From contig NZ_CP049258.1 of NCBI RefSeq assembly GCF_011046735.1, forward strand, positions 5,908,001 to 5,972,000: a stretch of DNA of 64,000 nt. Reading direction: 5' to 3'. Position numbers and translations under genes: made by a program. The notes under the pieces are model-generated. The model was not told where the DNA came from. It was given only the letters and a program-made list of their open reading frames with translations, and ran no database searches. Below are positions 55,202-63,731 of the stretch, in pieces. Each line of letters opens with the position of its first letter. Within the stretch, counting starts at the first letter, position 1. The DNA comes from Nordella sp. HKS 07 (GTDB lineage Bacteria; Pseudomonadota; Alphaproteobacteria; Rhizobiales; Aestuariivirgaceae).

Positions 55202-56155
55202 ATGACAAGGCCACAGGCAATTGCGAATGATGTCGAGACCGATGAGGCCTTGGCGACCGATGAGGCCTTGGTGACCGACGAAGCCTTGGCGACCGACGAA
55301 GCCGTGGCGAGTGATGAACCGGTAGCGACCGATGAGCTAGTGGCTGAAGAGCCCATGCCGGAGATGAGCGATGTCGTGACAATGCATCCGCGCGCCGATC
55401 GCAGCCATCATCTGCGGATCGTCGAGGCGCTGCTGTTCGCTGCGTCCGAGCCTCTGTCCACGGAACAATTGGGCGCCGCCTTGCCGGAAGGCGCCGATCT
55501 GCCGTCTCTGCTCGAGGATCTGCAGGCAAACTATGCCAATCGCGGTGTCAACCTCGTCCAGGTTTCAGGGCGCTGGGCGCTGCGCACAGCGAGCGACTTG
55601 AGTTTCCTGTTGCGCCGCGAGGCTGTCGAACAGAAGCGCCTGTCCAAGGCGGCGCTCGAGACGCTTGCGATCATCGCCTATCATCAGCCGGTGACGCGCG
55701 CCGAGATCGAAGAGATCCGCGGTGTCGCCATTTCCAAAGGCACGCTCGACACGCTGCTCGAAATCGGCTGGACACGCATGCGTGGCCGCCGCCGCACCCC
55801 GGGACGACCCGTCACCTATGGCACCGCGCCGGCATTCCTTGCCCATTTCGGCCTGAACGAGATTGCCGACCTGCCGGGCCTGCAGGAGCTGCGCGGCGCC
55901 GGCCTGCTCGACACCACCATGCCGCCCGGCTTCGACATGCCGGTGCCCAGGATGTCCGACGAACTGACCCCGGATGAGGATCCGCTCGACGGCACCGAGG
56001 AGACACCGCTCGAAATGCATCTGCCTGAGGAGAACGAGGTCATGGCGGACGCTGAGGAGGTCATGACCGAGACTCTCGAGGCCGAGCTTGAGGAGAGCGG
56101 GCAGGGGGATGATGCGGGGGCCGATGAGCCCAAGCCGGAAGAGCCCAATTCCTGA
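55202..56155 (+). CDS. scpB: Segregation and condensation protein ScpB
   Basis: Winged-helix partner of ScpA in the SMC complex. The core (residues 70-230) has HHLRIVEALLFAASEPLSTEQL, LETLAIIAYHQPVTRAEIEEIRGV and GRRRTPGRPVTYGTAPAFLAHFGL. The N-terminus is unusual: six tandem TDEALA-like hexapeptides encoded by 18-base repeats (55238-55345) form an acidic tail. The C-terminal tail is also highly acidic. The start at 55202 was chosen over 55193 for spacing from AAGG; 317 residues. Confidence 0.93.
   Translation: MTRPQAIANDVETDEALATDEALVTDEALATDEAVASDEPVATDELVAEEPMPEMSDVVTMHPRADRSHHLRIVEALLFAASEPLSTEQLGAALPEGADLPSLLEDLQANYANRGVNLVQVSGRWALRTASDLSFLLRREAVEQKRLSKAALETLAIIAYHQPVTRAEIEEIRGVAISKGTLDTLLEIGWTRMRGRRRTPGRPVTYGTAPAFLAHFGLNEIADLPGLQELRGAGLLDTTMPPGFDMPVPRMSDELTPDEDPLDGTEETPLEMHLPEENEVMADAEEVMTETLEAELEESGQGDDAGADEPKPEEPNS
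55238..55345 (+). repeat. Coding 18-base tandem repeat in scpB
   Basis: Six consecutive 18-base units encode TDEALA, TDEALV, TDEALA, TDEAVA, SDEPVA and TDELVA. The first units are near-identical at DNA level and the last two have diverged, as in an expanding coding minisatellite. Confidence 0.85.
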
Positions 56156-56163
56156 CCGCCAGA

Positions 56164-56201
56164 GATCACGATGAGTTTGGATTGAGTCAATCCAAACTCA
56201 T
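56164..56201. repeat. Long perfect palindrome with a copy elsewhere
   Basis: ATGAGTTTGGATTGA and its exact reverse complement flank a single central G (56171-56201). Bases 56165-56194 are identical, in reverse orientation, to 43409-43438. It lies just after the scpB stop and could act as a terminator. Confidence 0.75.
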
Positions 56202-56225
56202 GAACGTGGTCGATTCTTGAATGTC

Positions 56226-56275
56226 AGCGCGGGATTCCTGCGAAAGTCTGGTGCCCACTTTTTGCATTCTGCGCG
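56226..56275. repeat. Dispersed palindromic intergenic repeat, copy 2
   Basis: Related to 4883-4933, with shared blocks AGCG.GGGATTC.TGCGAAA and GTGCCCACTTTTT (one mismatch) and GCGC closing arms. Located between scpB and the ABC ATPase gene. Confidence 0.7.
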
Positions 56276-56323
56276 GGTTGGCCGTCTTTGCCGATCGCCG
56301 GGGGATAGTGTACACCGCCCCCC

Positions 56324-57454
56324 ATGGAAATGGCAGAACTCACCACCGGCACGACGCGGCCGCATGACTGGGGCCCACGCGGTACGGCCGCCGCGACTTT
56401 CGCCGGACGCCTCACTTTTGAAGATGTGAGTCTGAGCTACGGGCCTGTCCCAGCCGTGCGCAACGTCAGCTTCGATCTGTCGCCCGGGGAGATCGTCTGT
56501 CTTCTGGGCCCGTCCGGTTGCGGCAAGACGACGCTGCTGCGCATCGCGGCGGGCATCGAGCGCCCGGAAAGCGGCCGCGTCCTCATCGACGGTCTGGAGA
56601 TGGCGGGCGCCGGCCGGTTCGTGCCGCCGGAAAAGCGAAACATCGGACTGATGTTCCAGGATTTTGCGCTTTTCCCGCATATGTCGATCATCGACAATGT
56701 AGCTTTCGGCCTGCGTGGTCTCAAGCGCGCCGACGCGCTGAAGGAAGCGCGCCTGGCCCTGAAGCGCGTAGGGCTAGAGGAATACGAACGCGAATATCCC
56801 CATCGCCTGTCGGGGGGCGAGCAGCAGCGCGTTGCCCTGGCACGGGCCATCGTGCCGCGCCCGCAGGTGATGCTCATGGATGAGCCTTTTTCGGGGCTGG
56901 ACCAGCGCCTGCGCGACAATGTCCGCGCCGAGACCCTGGCTCTGCTCAAGGAGACGCGCGCCACCGCAATGCTGGTGACGCACGACCCGACAGAGGCTCT
57001 CGGGCTGGCTGACCGCATTTTGCTCATGCGCCGCGGCCGCCTCATCCAGACCGGCACGCCGACCGAAATCTATGGCCGCCCCGCCGATGCCGAGGCGGCG
57101 CGCTTCTTCTGCGACATGAACGAGCTGACGGGACGGGTGCGCGGCGGCCTGGCCGAGACGCCTCTCGGAACATTTCCTGCTCCCGGGCGCACCGATGGCG
57201 AGGCGGTACTGGTCATGCTGCGCCCGCAGGCATTTTCGCTGGCCCCCTCCGACATCGGTCCCGAGGGGTTCGTGCTGAGTTCCCGCTTCATTGGCGATGC
57301 CAATGCCTTGTCCGTCATATTCAAGGGGCTGGAGGCGCCGCTCGCCATCCGCATGCCAGCATCGCTTGCTCCGCGCCAGGGCGTAAGCGCGACTTTTACC
57401 ATTGATCCGGCGCAGGTTTTGGTCTTTACGGCCAATGGTTCCACCCCCATCTAA
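56324..57454 (+). CDS. Orphan ABC transporter ATP-binding protein (FbpC/PotA-like)
   Basis: A 376-residue ABC ATPase of the iron/spermidine/thiamine importer group. Walker A GPSGCGKTT is at residues 62-70, the Q-loop is MFQDFALFPHMS, the signature is [16 protein letters not shown], Walker B is VMLMDEPFSGLD, and a TOBE-like C-terminal domain covers 280-376. No permease or binding-protein gene is adjacent, so its partners must be elsewhere. It separates scpB from tatA, neighbours in most related genomes. No clear ribosome-binding site precedes the ATG; a second ATG lies six bases later. Confidence 0.88.
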   Translation: MEMAELTTGTTRPHDWGPRGTAAATFAGRLTFEDVSLSYGPVPAVRNVSFDLSPGEIVCLLGPSGCGKTTLLRIAAGIERPESGRVLIDGLEMAGAGRFVPPEKRNIGLMFQDFALFPHMSIIDNVAFGLRGLKRADALKEARLALKRVGLEEYEREYPHRLSGGEQQRVALARAIVPRPQVMLMDEPFSGLDQRLRDNVRAETLALLKETRATAMLVTHDPTEALGLADRILLMRRGRLIQTGTPTEIYGRPADAEAARFFCDMNELTGRVRGGLAETPLGTFPAPGRTDGEAVLVMLRPQAFSLAPSDIGPEGFVLSSRFIGDANALSVIFKGLEAPLAIRMPASLAPRQGVSATFTIDPAQVLVFTANGSTPI

Positions 57455-57564
57455 GACCATATGCGCGTTACGGGCAGTTTTGTTGCGGCGCTGACCCCTT
57501 TCTGCAATAGTGCGCGCGACGCGGGCTGGGAAAGCCCTGAATAAGTTCAAGGGAGTAGCAGTAA

Positions 57565-57789
57565 ATGGGTTCGCTTTCGATTTGGCACTGGCTTCTGGTG
57601 ATCCTGGTGGTCGTGCTCCTGTTCGGCCGCGGCAAGATCTCCGATCTGATGGGCGACGTCGCCAAGGGCATCAAGAGCTTCAAGAAGGGAATGGCCGACG
57701 ACACGACCGAAGCCAATGCGGATGCCGACAAGACCAAGTCGCTCGAGCAGTCGGCCGAGACCAAGGTCGGCGACAAGGTCCAGAGCTGA
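57565..57789 (+). CDS. tatA: Sec-independent protein translocase TatA
   Basis: Pore-forming subunit of the twin-arginine translocase. The 74-residue protein has one N-terminal membrane helix ([20 protein letters not shown]), the FGRGK hinge and an amphipathic helix [19 protein letters not shown], then an acidic tail. AGGGAG precedes the ATG. It is followed by tatB and tatC in the standard order. Confidence 0.97.
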   Translation: MGSLSIWHWLLVILVVVLLFGRGKISDLMGDVAKGIKSFKKGMADDTTEANADADKTKSLEQSAETKVGDKVQS

Positions 57790-57830
57790 GCTGAGGCGCG
57801 GCCCGCTGCTTACGGGGCCGGAGAGCCATA

Positions 57831-58289
57831 ATGTTTGACTTCGGCATCGGCTATACCGAACTGATGGTGATCGCCTTGGTAGCGATCATCGTCATAGGCC
57901 CAAAGGACCTCCCCAAGGTGCTGCGCGCTTTTGGGCGCACCATGCAGAAGGTGCGCGGCATGGCGCGTGAGTTCCAGGGCCATCTCGACGAGGCGATGCG
58001 CGAGGCGGGCGTCGACGAAATCAAGAAAGAGATCAACAATCTCAAGACCATGAATCCGGTCGAGGATATCAAGAAGGAGATCAATTCGATCTCCGCGTCG
58101 AATCCGATTCCTCAGGTGGCCAAGGAACTCTCCGCCGATCTCAAGAAGCAGGAAGACGACTTCAAGACGTATTTCGGTGATAACGGCGCCAAGCCCACTG
58201 AGCCGCCAGCTGCCGCAGCTGCCGAATCGGTGAAGGCCGAGCCCACGGCGACCGCGCCCAAAACCGAAACACCGCCGACGGTGCACTGA
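57831..58289 (+). CDS. tatB: Sec-independent protein translocase TatB
   Basis: Twin-arginine signal-peptide receptor subunit. The 152-residue protein has the membrane helix GIGYTELMVIALVAIIVIGP, the GPKDLP hinge distinguishing TatB from TatA, and a long amphipathic helix KVLRAFGRTMQKVRGMAREFQ. A charged coiled-coil region and an Ala/Pro-rich tail follow. The tatC ATG overlaps its stop. Confidence 0.95.
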   Translation: MFDFGIGYTELMVIALVAIIVIGPKDLPKVLRAFGRTMQKVRGMAREFQGHLDEAMREAGVDEIKKEINNLKTMNPVEDIKKEINSISASNPIPQVAKELSADLKKQEDDFKTYFGDNGAKPTEPPAAAAAESVKAEPTATAPKTETPPTVH

Positions 58290-59077
58290 TGAGCCAGGCC
58301 GATATCGACGCCACCGAAGCCCCGCTGATCGAGCACCTGATCGAGCTGCGCCGCCGGCTGATCTATATCGTGATCGGCTTTGCCATCGCCTTCATCGGAA
58401 GCTTTGCCTTCTCGACCCAGATTTTCGAGATTCTTATTCTCCCCTTCAAATGGGGAACGGGCATCGGCACTGATATCCAGCTCATCACCATCAAGCTGCT
58501 CGGCTTCTTCCTGGTGAAACTGAAGATCGCGTTCTTCGGAGCGATGTTCATTACTTTCCCGCTGATCGCCATCCAGATCTACCGTTTCGTGGCCCCCGGC
58601 CTCTATAACAACGAGCGCAACGCGTTTCGGCCTTACCTGATCGCGACGCCGATATTCTTCGTGCTGGGCGCCTGTCTGGTATTCTTCTTCCTGCTGCCGG
58701 TTGCCATCAAGTTCTTCTACAGTCTGGTTGAAGGTACCGGCGTGTCGCTCATGCCCGACGTCGAGGCCTATCTCGACTTCGTGATGATGCTGGTCCTGGC
58801 TTTCGGACTGTGCTTCCAGCTACCTGTGATCCTGACGCTCCTGGGGCAGATCGGTGTGCTCTCCTATGAGCAGCTGAGGAGTGGTCGGAAATTCGCCATC
58901 GTCGGTGTCTTCGTCGTGGCCGCCGTCCTGACCCCGCCGGATCCCATCTCGCAGATCGCCATGGCGGTGCCGCTGATGGGCCTCTACGAGGTATCGGTGC
59001 AGGCGGTGCGCTTCCTTGAGCGGCGCCGCGCCGCCGCCGCCGCCAAGGCGGAAGCAGAAGAGGCCAAATCCGGCTAA
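58289..59077 (+). CDS. tatC: Sec-independent protein translocase TatC
   Basis: Core receptor of the Tat complex. The 262-residue protein has six membrane helices. It shows the N-terminal EAPLIEHLIELRRRL signature, LFFFLLPVAIKFF-like helix 3-4 region and the conserved ALTPPDPISQ-type sequence (VLTPPDPISQIAMAVPLMGLYE). Start and stop overlap tatB by one base (TGATG). The tail is positively charged and Ala-rich. Confidence 0.97.
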   Translation: MSQADIDATEAPLIEHLIELRRRLIYIVIGFAIAFIGSFAFSTQIFEILILPFKWGTGIGTDIQLITIKLLGFFLVKLKIAFFGAMFITFPLIAIQIYRFVAPGLYNNERNAFRPYLIATPIFFVLGACLVFFFLLPVAIKFFYSLVEGTGVSLMPDVEAYLDFVMMLVLAFGLCFQLPVILTLLGQIGVLSYEQLRSGRKFAIVGVFVVAAVLTPPDPISQIAMAVPLMGLYEVSVQAVRFLERRRAAAAAKAEAEEAKSG

Positions 59078-59173
59078 GCCTGTCCTTAAATTCTTAAGAC
59101 ATGAGTTGTGAGTCGTGAGGCTTTGCCTCGGGCGCCGGGCGCTTTATAGCATCCGGCGACCATAGGAATCGCC

Positions 59174-60451
59174 ATGCACGACATTAAACTCATCCGTGAC
59201 AACCCGCAGGCCTTCGACAAGGGGCTCGCCAAGCGTGGCCTGCCGGTCCAGTCGGCAAGCCTCATCGCCCAAGATGATACGCGCCGCGCTTTGATCGCCA
59301 AGCTGCAGGCCCTTCAGGAACGCCGCAATGCGGCGTCCAAGGAGATCGGCCAGGCCATGGGCAAGGGCGAGAAGGCCAGGGCCGAGGAGCTCAAGGCCGA
59401 GGTCGCCCGCATCAAGGAGAGCATGCCTGGGGAGGAGGAGGCTCTGAAAGCCGCCGAAGCCTCCTTGCATGAGACGCTCGCCGCCATTCCCAATATCCCG
59501 GGAGATGACGTGCCGGTCGGACCCGACGAGACGGCCAATGTCGAGATCCGCAGGAGCGGCACGCCCAGCGGGCTCAACAGCGCCAAGCAGCATTTCGAGC
59601 TCGGCGAGGCCTTGGGTCTCATGGATTTCGAGACGGCGGCGAAGATTTCCGGCGCCCGTTTCGTGGTGTTGAAGGGTGCGTTGGCGCGGCTCGAGCGGGC
59701 GCTTGGCAGCTTCATGGTCGATCTGCACACAAGCGAGCATGGCTATACCGAAGTGGCGCCGCCACTGATCGTGCGCGACGAGAGCATGTTCGGCACCGCA
59801 CAGCTGCCGAAATTCGTCGATGACCAGTTCCACACCACAGACGGTCGGTGGCTTATCCCGACAGCCGAGGTCTCGCTCACCAATCTTGTGCGCGAATCGG
59901 TACTCGAAGAGGAAGCTCTGCCGCTGCGCGTCACGGCCTGGACGCCGTGCTTCCGCGCCGAAGCGGGTGCGGCCGGCCGCGACACGCGCGGCATGATCCG
60001 CCAGCACCAGTTCGCCAAGGTCGAGCTCGTCTCGATCACCACGCCGGAACAATCTGGCGATGAGCATGAGCGCATGACGAAATGCGCCGAGGAGGTGCTG
60101 AAGCGCCTCGATCTGCCGTTCCGCACCCTCACGCTGTCGACCGGCGACATGGGCTTCTCGGCCCGCAAGACCTACGACATCGAAGTGTGGCTACCGGGCC
60201 AGAACGCCTATCGTGAAATCTCGTCCTGCTCTGTTTGCGGAGACTTCCAAGCGCGCCGCATGGACGCCCGCTTCAGACCAAAGGAAGGCAAGGGGCCCCG
60301 TTTCGTCCATACGCTCAATGGTTCGGGCGTGGCGGTCGGGCGCGCCCTCATCGCGGTGCTGGAGAACTACCAGAATGCCGATGGCAGCGTGACGATCCCC
60401 GACGTGCTGCGCCCCTATATGAATAACGAAACGACGATCAAGGCCCGATGA
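59174..60451 (+). CDS. serS: Seryl-tRNA synthetase
   Basis: Class II synthetase for tRNA-Ser. The N-terminal coiled-coil arm (residues 30-110) binds the tRNA long arm. The catalytic domain contains TAEVSLTNL, motif 2 [44 protein letters not shown] and motif 3 [19 protein letters not shown]. At 425 residues it has normal length. It overlaps the surE start (ATGATG), as in most rhizobia. Confidence 0.97.
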   Translation: MHDIKLIRDNPQAFDKGLAKRGLPVQSASLIAQDDTRRALIAKLQALQERRNAASKEIGQAMGKGEKARAEELKAEVARIKESMPGEEEALKAAEASLHETLAAIPNIPGDDVPVGPDETANVEIRRSGTPSGLNSAKQHFELGEALGLMDFETAAKISGARFVVLKGALARLERALGSFMVDLHTSEHGYTEVAPPLIVRDESMFGTAQLPKFVDDQFHTTDGRWLIPTAEVSLTNLVRESVLEEEALPLRVTAWTPCFRAEAGAAGRDTRGMIRQHQFAKVELVSITTPEQSGDEHERMTKCAEEVLKRLDLPFRTLTLSTGDMGFSARKTYDIEVWLPGQNAYREISSCSVCGDFQARRMDARFRPKEGKGPRFVHTLNGSGVAVGRALIAVLENYQNADGSVTIPDVLRPYMNNETTIKAR

Positions 60452-61215
60452 TGCGCATTCTGCTGACCAATGACGACGGCATCCATGCCGAGGGCCTCGA
60501 GTCGCTCGAAAGGATCGCGCGCGCGATTTCCGATGACATCTGGATCGTGGCGCCGGAATCCGAACAATCGGGAGCATCGCATTCGCTGTCACTGTCCGAT
60601 CCCCTGCGCCTGCGCAAGATCGGCGAGCGGCGCTTCGCGGTGCTCGGCACCCCGACCGACTGCGTGCTGATGGCAGCCCGCAAGGTGATGCCGGAAGCGC
60701 CCGATCTGGTGCTCTCGGGCGTCAATCGCGGCCAGAACATCGCTGATGACGTGACCTATTCGGGCACTATCGCCGCGGCGATGGAGGGCACGACCCTCGG
60801 CATCAAATCCTTTGCGCTGTCGCAGGTCATCGGCATTCACAACCGCGACGCCCTCACTTATGAGGTTGCCGAAAAGCACGGCGCCGCGGTGCTGAAACAG
60901 CTCGTCGACCTGCCTTTGGGCCCCGGTGTGCTGCTCAATATCAATTTTCCCGATTGCCGGCCGGACGAAGTGGCGGGCGTCGAGGTGACGCGGCAAGGCA
61001 AGCGCGACCAGAATTTGCTGCATATCGATGAACGCAGGGATACGCGCGGAAAGCCCTATTACTGGCTGGGCTTCCAGCGCGAGCGCGGCAATCCGCCGGC
61101 CGGGACCGATCTCAGGGCCGTCTTCGAGAAGCGCATCTCGGTGACGCCGCTGCATATGAATCTCACACAGCTTGACGCCTTCGAGCCTTTGCGAAAGGCG
61201 CTGGAGAAAATGTGA
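60451..61215 (+). CDS. surE: 5'/3'-nucleotidase SurE
   Basis: Metal-dependent nucleotidase or survival protein. The 254-residue protein has the metal site [36 protein letters not shown] and [25 protein letters not shown]. The ATG at 60451 overlaps the serS stop; an adjacent ATG at 60448 is also in frame. Its stop overlaps the pcm GTG start. surE-pcm pairing is conserved in proteobacteria. Confidence 0.96.
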   Translation: MRILLTNDDGIHAEGLESLERIARAISDDIWIVAPESEQSGASHSLSLSDPLRLRKIGERRFAVLGTPTDCVLMAARKVMPEAPDLVLSGVNRGQNIADDVTYSGTIAAAMEGTTLGIKSFALSQVIGIHNRDALTYEVAEKHGAAVLKQLVDLPLGPGVLLNINFPDCRPDEVAGVEVTRQGKRDQNLLHIDERRDTRGKPYYWLGFQRERGNPPAGTDLRAVFEKRISVTPLHMNLTQLDAFEPLRKALEKM

Positions 61216-61853
61216 ACGAGGACTATCGCAAGATCGAGCTGATCATGGCCCTGCGCAATCAGGGCATCCGTGATCGGGCGATTCTGGAAGCGATAGAGCG
61301 CACCCCGCGCGAAATGTTCTTGGGGCCGGTTTTCCAGCCCATGGCCTATTCTGACCAGGCGCTGCCCATCGCCTGCGGCCAGACGATCAGTCAGCCTTTT
61401 GTCGTTGCTTTCATGACCGATCGGCTGAAGCTCAATAAGCGCTGCAAGGTGCTGGAGATCGGCACCGGCTCGGGATATCAGGCGGCGATCCTGTCTCCCC
61501 TTTGCCGGCGGGTCTATACAATGGAGCGCTATCGGACATTGGCATTGGAAGCCGGCGAGCGTTTCAAGCAGCTGGGCCTTGGCAATATCACGCAGATGGT
61601 GGGCGACGGCTACAAGGGGTGGCCGAACCAGTCCCCCTTCGACCGCATCATCGTTACGGCGGCGGCCAAGGAAGTGCCGGAGGCGCTGGCCGACCAGCTT
61701 GCGGTGGGCGGAATCATGATCATCCCCCTCGAAGACACGTCGATGAATCAGGATCTTGTCCGCATCACGCGAAGCGAGAAGGGCTACGCCTATGAGACTT
61801 TGCTCCCGGTGCGTTTCGTGCCGCTGGTCGAAGGTGTTGCGCGGGAAAGCTAG
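61212..61853 (+). CDS. pcm: Protein-L-isoaspartate O-methyltransferase
   Basis: Repairs damaged aspartyl residues by SAM-dependent methylation. The 213-residue protein has [19 protein letters not shown] (SAM loop), [22 protein letters not shown] and a conserved N-terminal [12 protein letters not shown]. The GTG start at 61212 overlaps the surE stop, implying translational coupling. A Met eleven codons further in is a less likely start because it would lose the conserved first helix. Confidence 0.94.
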   Translation: MNEDYRKIELIMALRNQGIRDRAILEAIERTPREMFLGPVFQPMAYSDQALPIACGQTISQPFVVAFMTDRLKLNKRCKVLEIGTGSGYQAAILSPLCRRVYTMERYRTLALEAGERFKQLGLGNITQMVGDGYKGWPNQSPFDRIIVTAAAKEVPEALADQLAVGGIMIIPLEDTSMNQDLVRITRSEKGYAYETLLPVRFVPLVEGVARES

Positions 61854-61855
61854 AG

Positions 61856-61952
61856 GATCGGACCGAAAAGTGCGAAGCGGTTTTCGGAGAATCCGATGCG
61901 CAAATCAAAGAGATAGAGCGCCGGGGTGATTCCATGGGAACGCCCGGCACAC
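61856..61952 (+). repeat. Dispersed composite repeat, uninterrupted copy
   Basis: Begins ATCGGACCGAAAAGTGCG-AAGCGGTTTTCGG, continues with GATGCGCAAATCAAAGAG and closes with an AGCGCCGG..CCGGC hairpin. It starts right after the pcm stop and may serve as its terminator. It is the same family as 29522-29647 and 43441-43545. Confidence 0.75.
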
Positions 61953-62022
61953 TAGCACGAGTTCGCATTCTGGTATTGAATGGGACATCAGCAGGATGGC
62001 GCAACATTATGAAGGGGCATGA

Positions 62023-63036
62023 ATGCGCAAGGATCAGGGATTTCCACGCGGCATCGTCCACCGGCTGACGATCGACAGCAGCGTTCTGAAGGACAACCTT
62101 CTGGGCGATCCGACCGAGCGGATCATCGATGTCTATGTGCCGGCTGGAACGACGGGTGAGGGGCTGCCGCTGCTCGTCGACCTAGTTGGCTTCACGGCGG
62201 GTGGCCCGGCCCATACCAATTGGAAGAACTTCGGCGAGAACCTGCCCGAACGGCTCGATCGTCTGATCGCAGAGGGCGCCATGCCGCCCTGCGTCGTGGC
62301 GCTGCCTGACTGTTTCACCAAGCTCGGCGGCAATCAGTATATCAATTCGGTGGTGATGGGACGCTGGGACGATTTCCTCCTACAGGAGGCTGTGCCCCAT
62401 GTGGAAATGAAATTCGGCTGCGGTGGAACGGGAAAGCGGGGATGTTTCGGCAAGAGCTCGGGTGGCTATGGCAGCATGGTGCAGGCCATGCTGCATCCCG
62501 ATTTCTGGAGCGCCGCCGCCTCGCATTCAGGCGATGTCGGATTCGAGCTCCTCTTCATTCCCGACTATCCGAAGATCCTGCGCGCTCTGGCGAGCACGGA
62601 AAACTCGATCCAGAAGTGGCTGGAGAAATTCTTCGCGGCGCCGAAGGTCAAGGATGCCGATGTCCATATCCTGATGGACCTCGCGATGGCCGCGACCTAC
62701 GATCCCGATCCCGGCGCCTATATGGGTGTGCGCCTTCCGGTGACGATGGACACCTGCGAACTCATCCCGGAGCGTTGGGCCAACTACGTCAAATGGGACC
62801 CGTTGACCCTGGTCGAGACGCATGGCGAAGGGCTGAAGAAGCTCAAGGCGTTTTATATCGATTGCGGCGATATCGACCAGTTCAATCTCCTCTATGGCTC
62901 GCGGCGCATGCACAGGCGTCTGACCGAGATGCAGGTGCCGCATGTCTATGAGGAGTTTGCCGACGATCATACCGCCGTCGACTACCGGATGGATATGAGC
63001 CTGCCGATTCTGGCGAAGGCGCTTACCAGCGCATGA
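62023..63036 (+). CDS. Putative esterase (alpha/beta hydrolase, esterase D-like)
   Basis: A 337-residue cytosolic hydrolase without signal peptide. The nucleophile elbow is FGKSSGGYGSM (Ser in GKSSGG) near residue 145. The N-terminal RIIDVYVPAG and LLVDLVGFTAGG supply the strand and oxyanion region. FADDHTAVDYRM near the C-terminus gives a likely catalytic His. It resembles esterase D/enterochelin-esterase-like enzymes; the substrate is unknown. AAGGGG precedes the ATG. The stop codon lies inside a palindromic repeat. Confidence 0.82.
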   Translation: MRKDQGFPRGIVHRLTIDSSVLKDNLLGDPTERIIDVYVPAGTTGEGLPLLVDLVGFTAGGPAHTNWKNFGENLPERLDRLIAEGAMPPCVVALPDCFTKLGGNQYINSVVMGRWDDFLLQEAVPHVEMKFGCGGTGKRGCFGKSSGGYGSMVQAMLHPDFWSAAASHSGDVGFELLFIPDYPKILRALASTENSIQKWLEKFFAAPKVKDADVHILMDLAMAATYDPDPGAYMGVRLPVTMDTCELIPERWANYVKWDPLTLVETHGEGLKKLKAFYIDCGDIDQFNLLYGSRRMHRRLTEMQVPHVYEEFADDHTAVDYRMDMSLPILAKALTSA

Positions 63037-63075
63037 TCCGGAAAAGTGGAGGCCGGTTTTCCGAAAAGATCATGC
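63031..63075. repeat. Palindromic intergenic repeat at the 3' end of the esterase gene
   Basis: GCATGATCcGGAAAA and TTTTCCgaaaaGATCATGC form an imperfect hairpin. The first arm includes the esterase stop codon TGA (63034-63036). It is related to the repeats at 4883-4933 and 56226-56275. Confidence 0.7.
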
Positions 63076-63133
63076 GCCAGACCTTGCGTGGTTTTCGGGT
63101 GGTATGACGGGCAGGAGGGGCTAGGTTTCAGCG

Positions 63134-63687
63134 ATGAGCACCGTTATCCTCACTGACCATATCGAGACGCCCATCGGACCCATGCTGCTGATGGTCCGGG
63201 AGAACCGCATCATCGGACTCGAATTCGACGATCAGCCCGAGTGGTACCTGAAGGACCTCCGCCACCGCTTCAGCGAATTCGAGTTCAGGGAGACGCCGAA
63301 TCCTTGCGGCTTCTCGGATCCCTGCGCGCCTATTATGCGGGGGATATCGGCGCCGTCGACGAGCTCGCCACCGAAGGCGGCGGCACGCCGTTCCAGGAGC
63401 GCGTCTGGGCCGAGCTTCGGCGCATCCCGGTGGGTACCACGATCTCCTATGGCGAGCTGGCGGTCAGGCTCGGCGACAAGAAGGCGACGCGCGCCGTCGG
63501 CCTCGCCAATGGCCGCAATCCGATCTCAGTGGTCGTGCCGTGCCACCGCGTGATCGGCGCGGATGGCTCGCTGACCGGCTATGGCGGCGGCGTGCCGCGC
63601 AAGAAGTGGCTGCTGGCGCATGAGGGTGTGGTGCTTCGGGAGTCCTGTGCAGCCCGGCAAGCCGATCTGTTTTCGGGTGGCAATTAG
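63134..63687 (+). CDS. ogt: Methylated-DNA-protein cysteine methyltransferase (apparent frameshift)
   Basis: Removes alkyl groups from O6-alkylguanine onto its own cysteine. The N-terminal frame gives ILTDHIETPIGPMLLMVRENRIIGLEF. A second frame from about 63320 gives SLRAYYAGD, TPFQERVWAELRRIPVGTTISYGELA, the reactive-cysteine motif ISVVVPCHRVIG, and GYGGGVPRKKWLLAHEG. The frames join if one base is added near 63319 (GGATCCCTG read as GGATTCCCTG). The catalytic half is intact, so either a recent mutation or a sequencing indel is likely. Restored length is about 184 residues. Confidence 0.88.
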
Positions 63688-63731
63688 ACGTTGGCAAGAC
63701 GAGTATCGGATCCTCTTTCAAGGAGGTCCCG

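Noticed and set aside
55238-55345. Direct repeats considered as a CRISPR array
   Set aside because: The 18-base units are contiguous without spacers and lie in frame within scpB.
54151-55356. 401-codon minus-strand frame across scpA with Ser/Ala/Thr repeats
   Set aside because: The repeats are the antisense reading of the scpB 18-base tandem repeat; scpA is clear on the plus strand.
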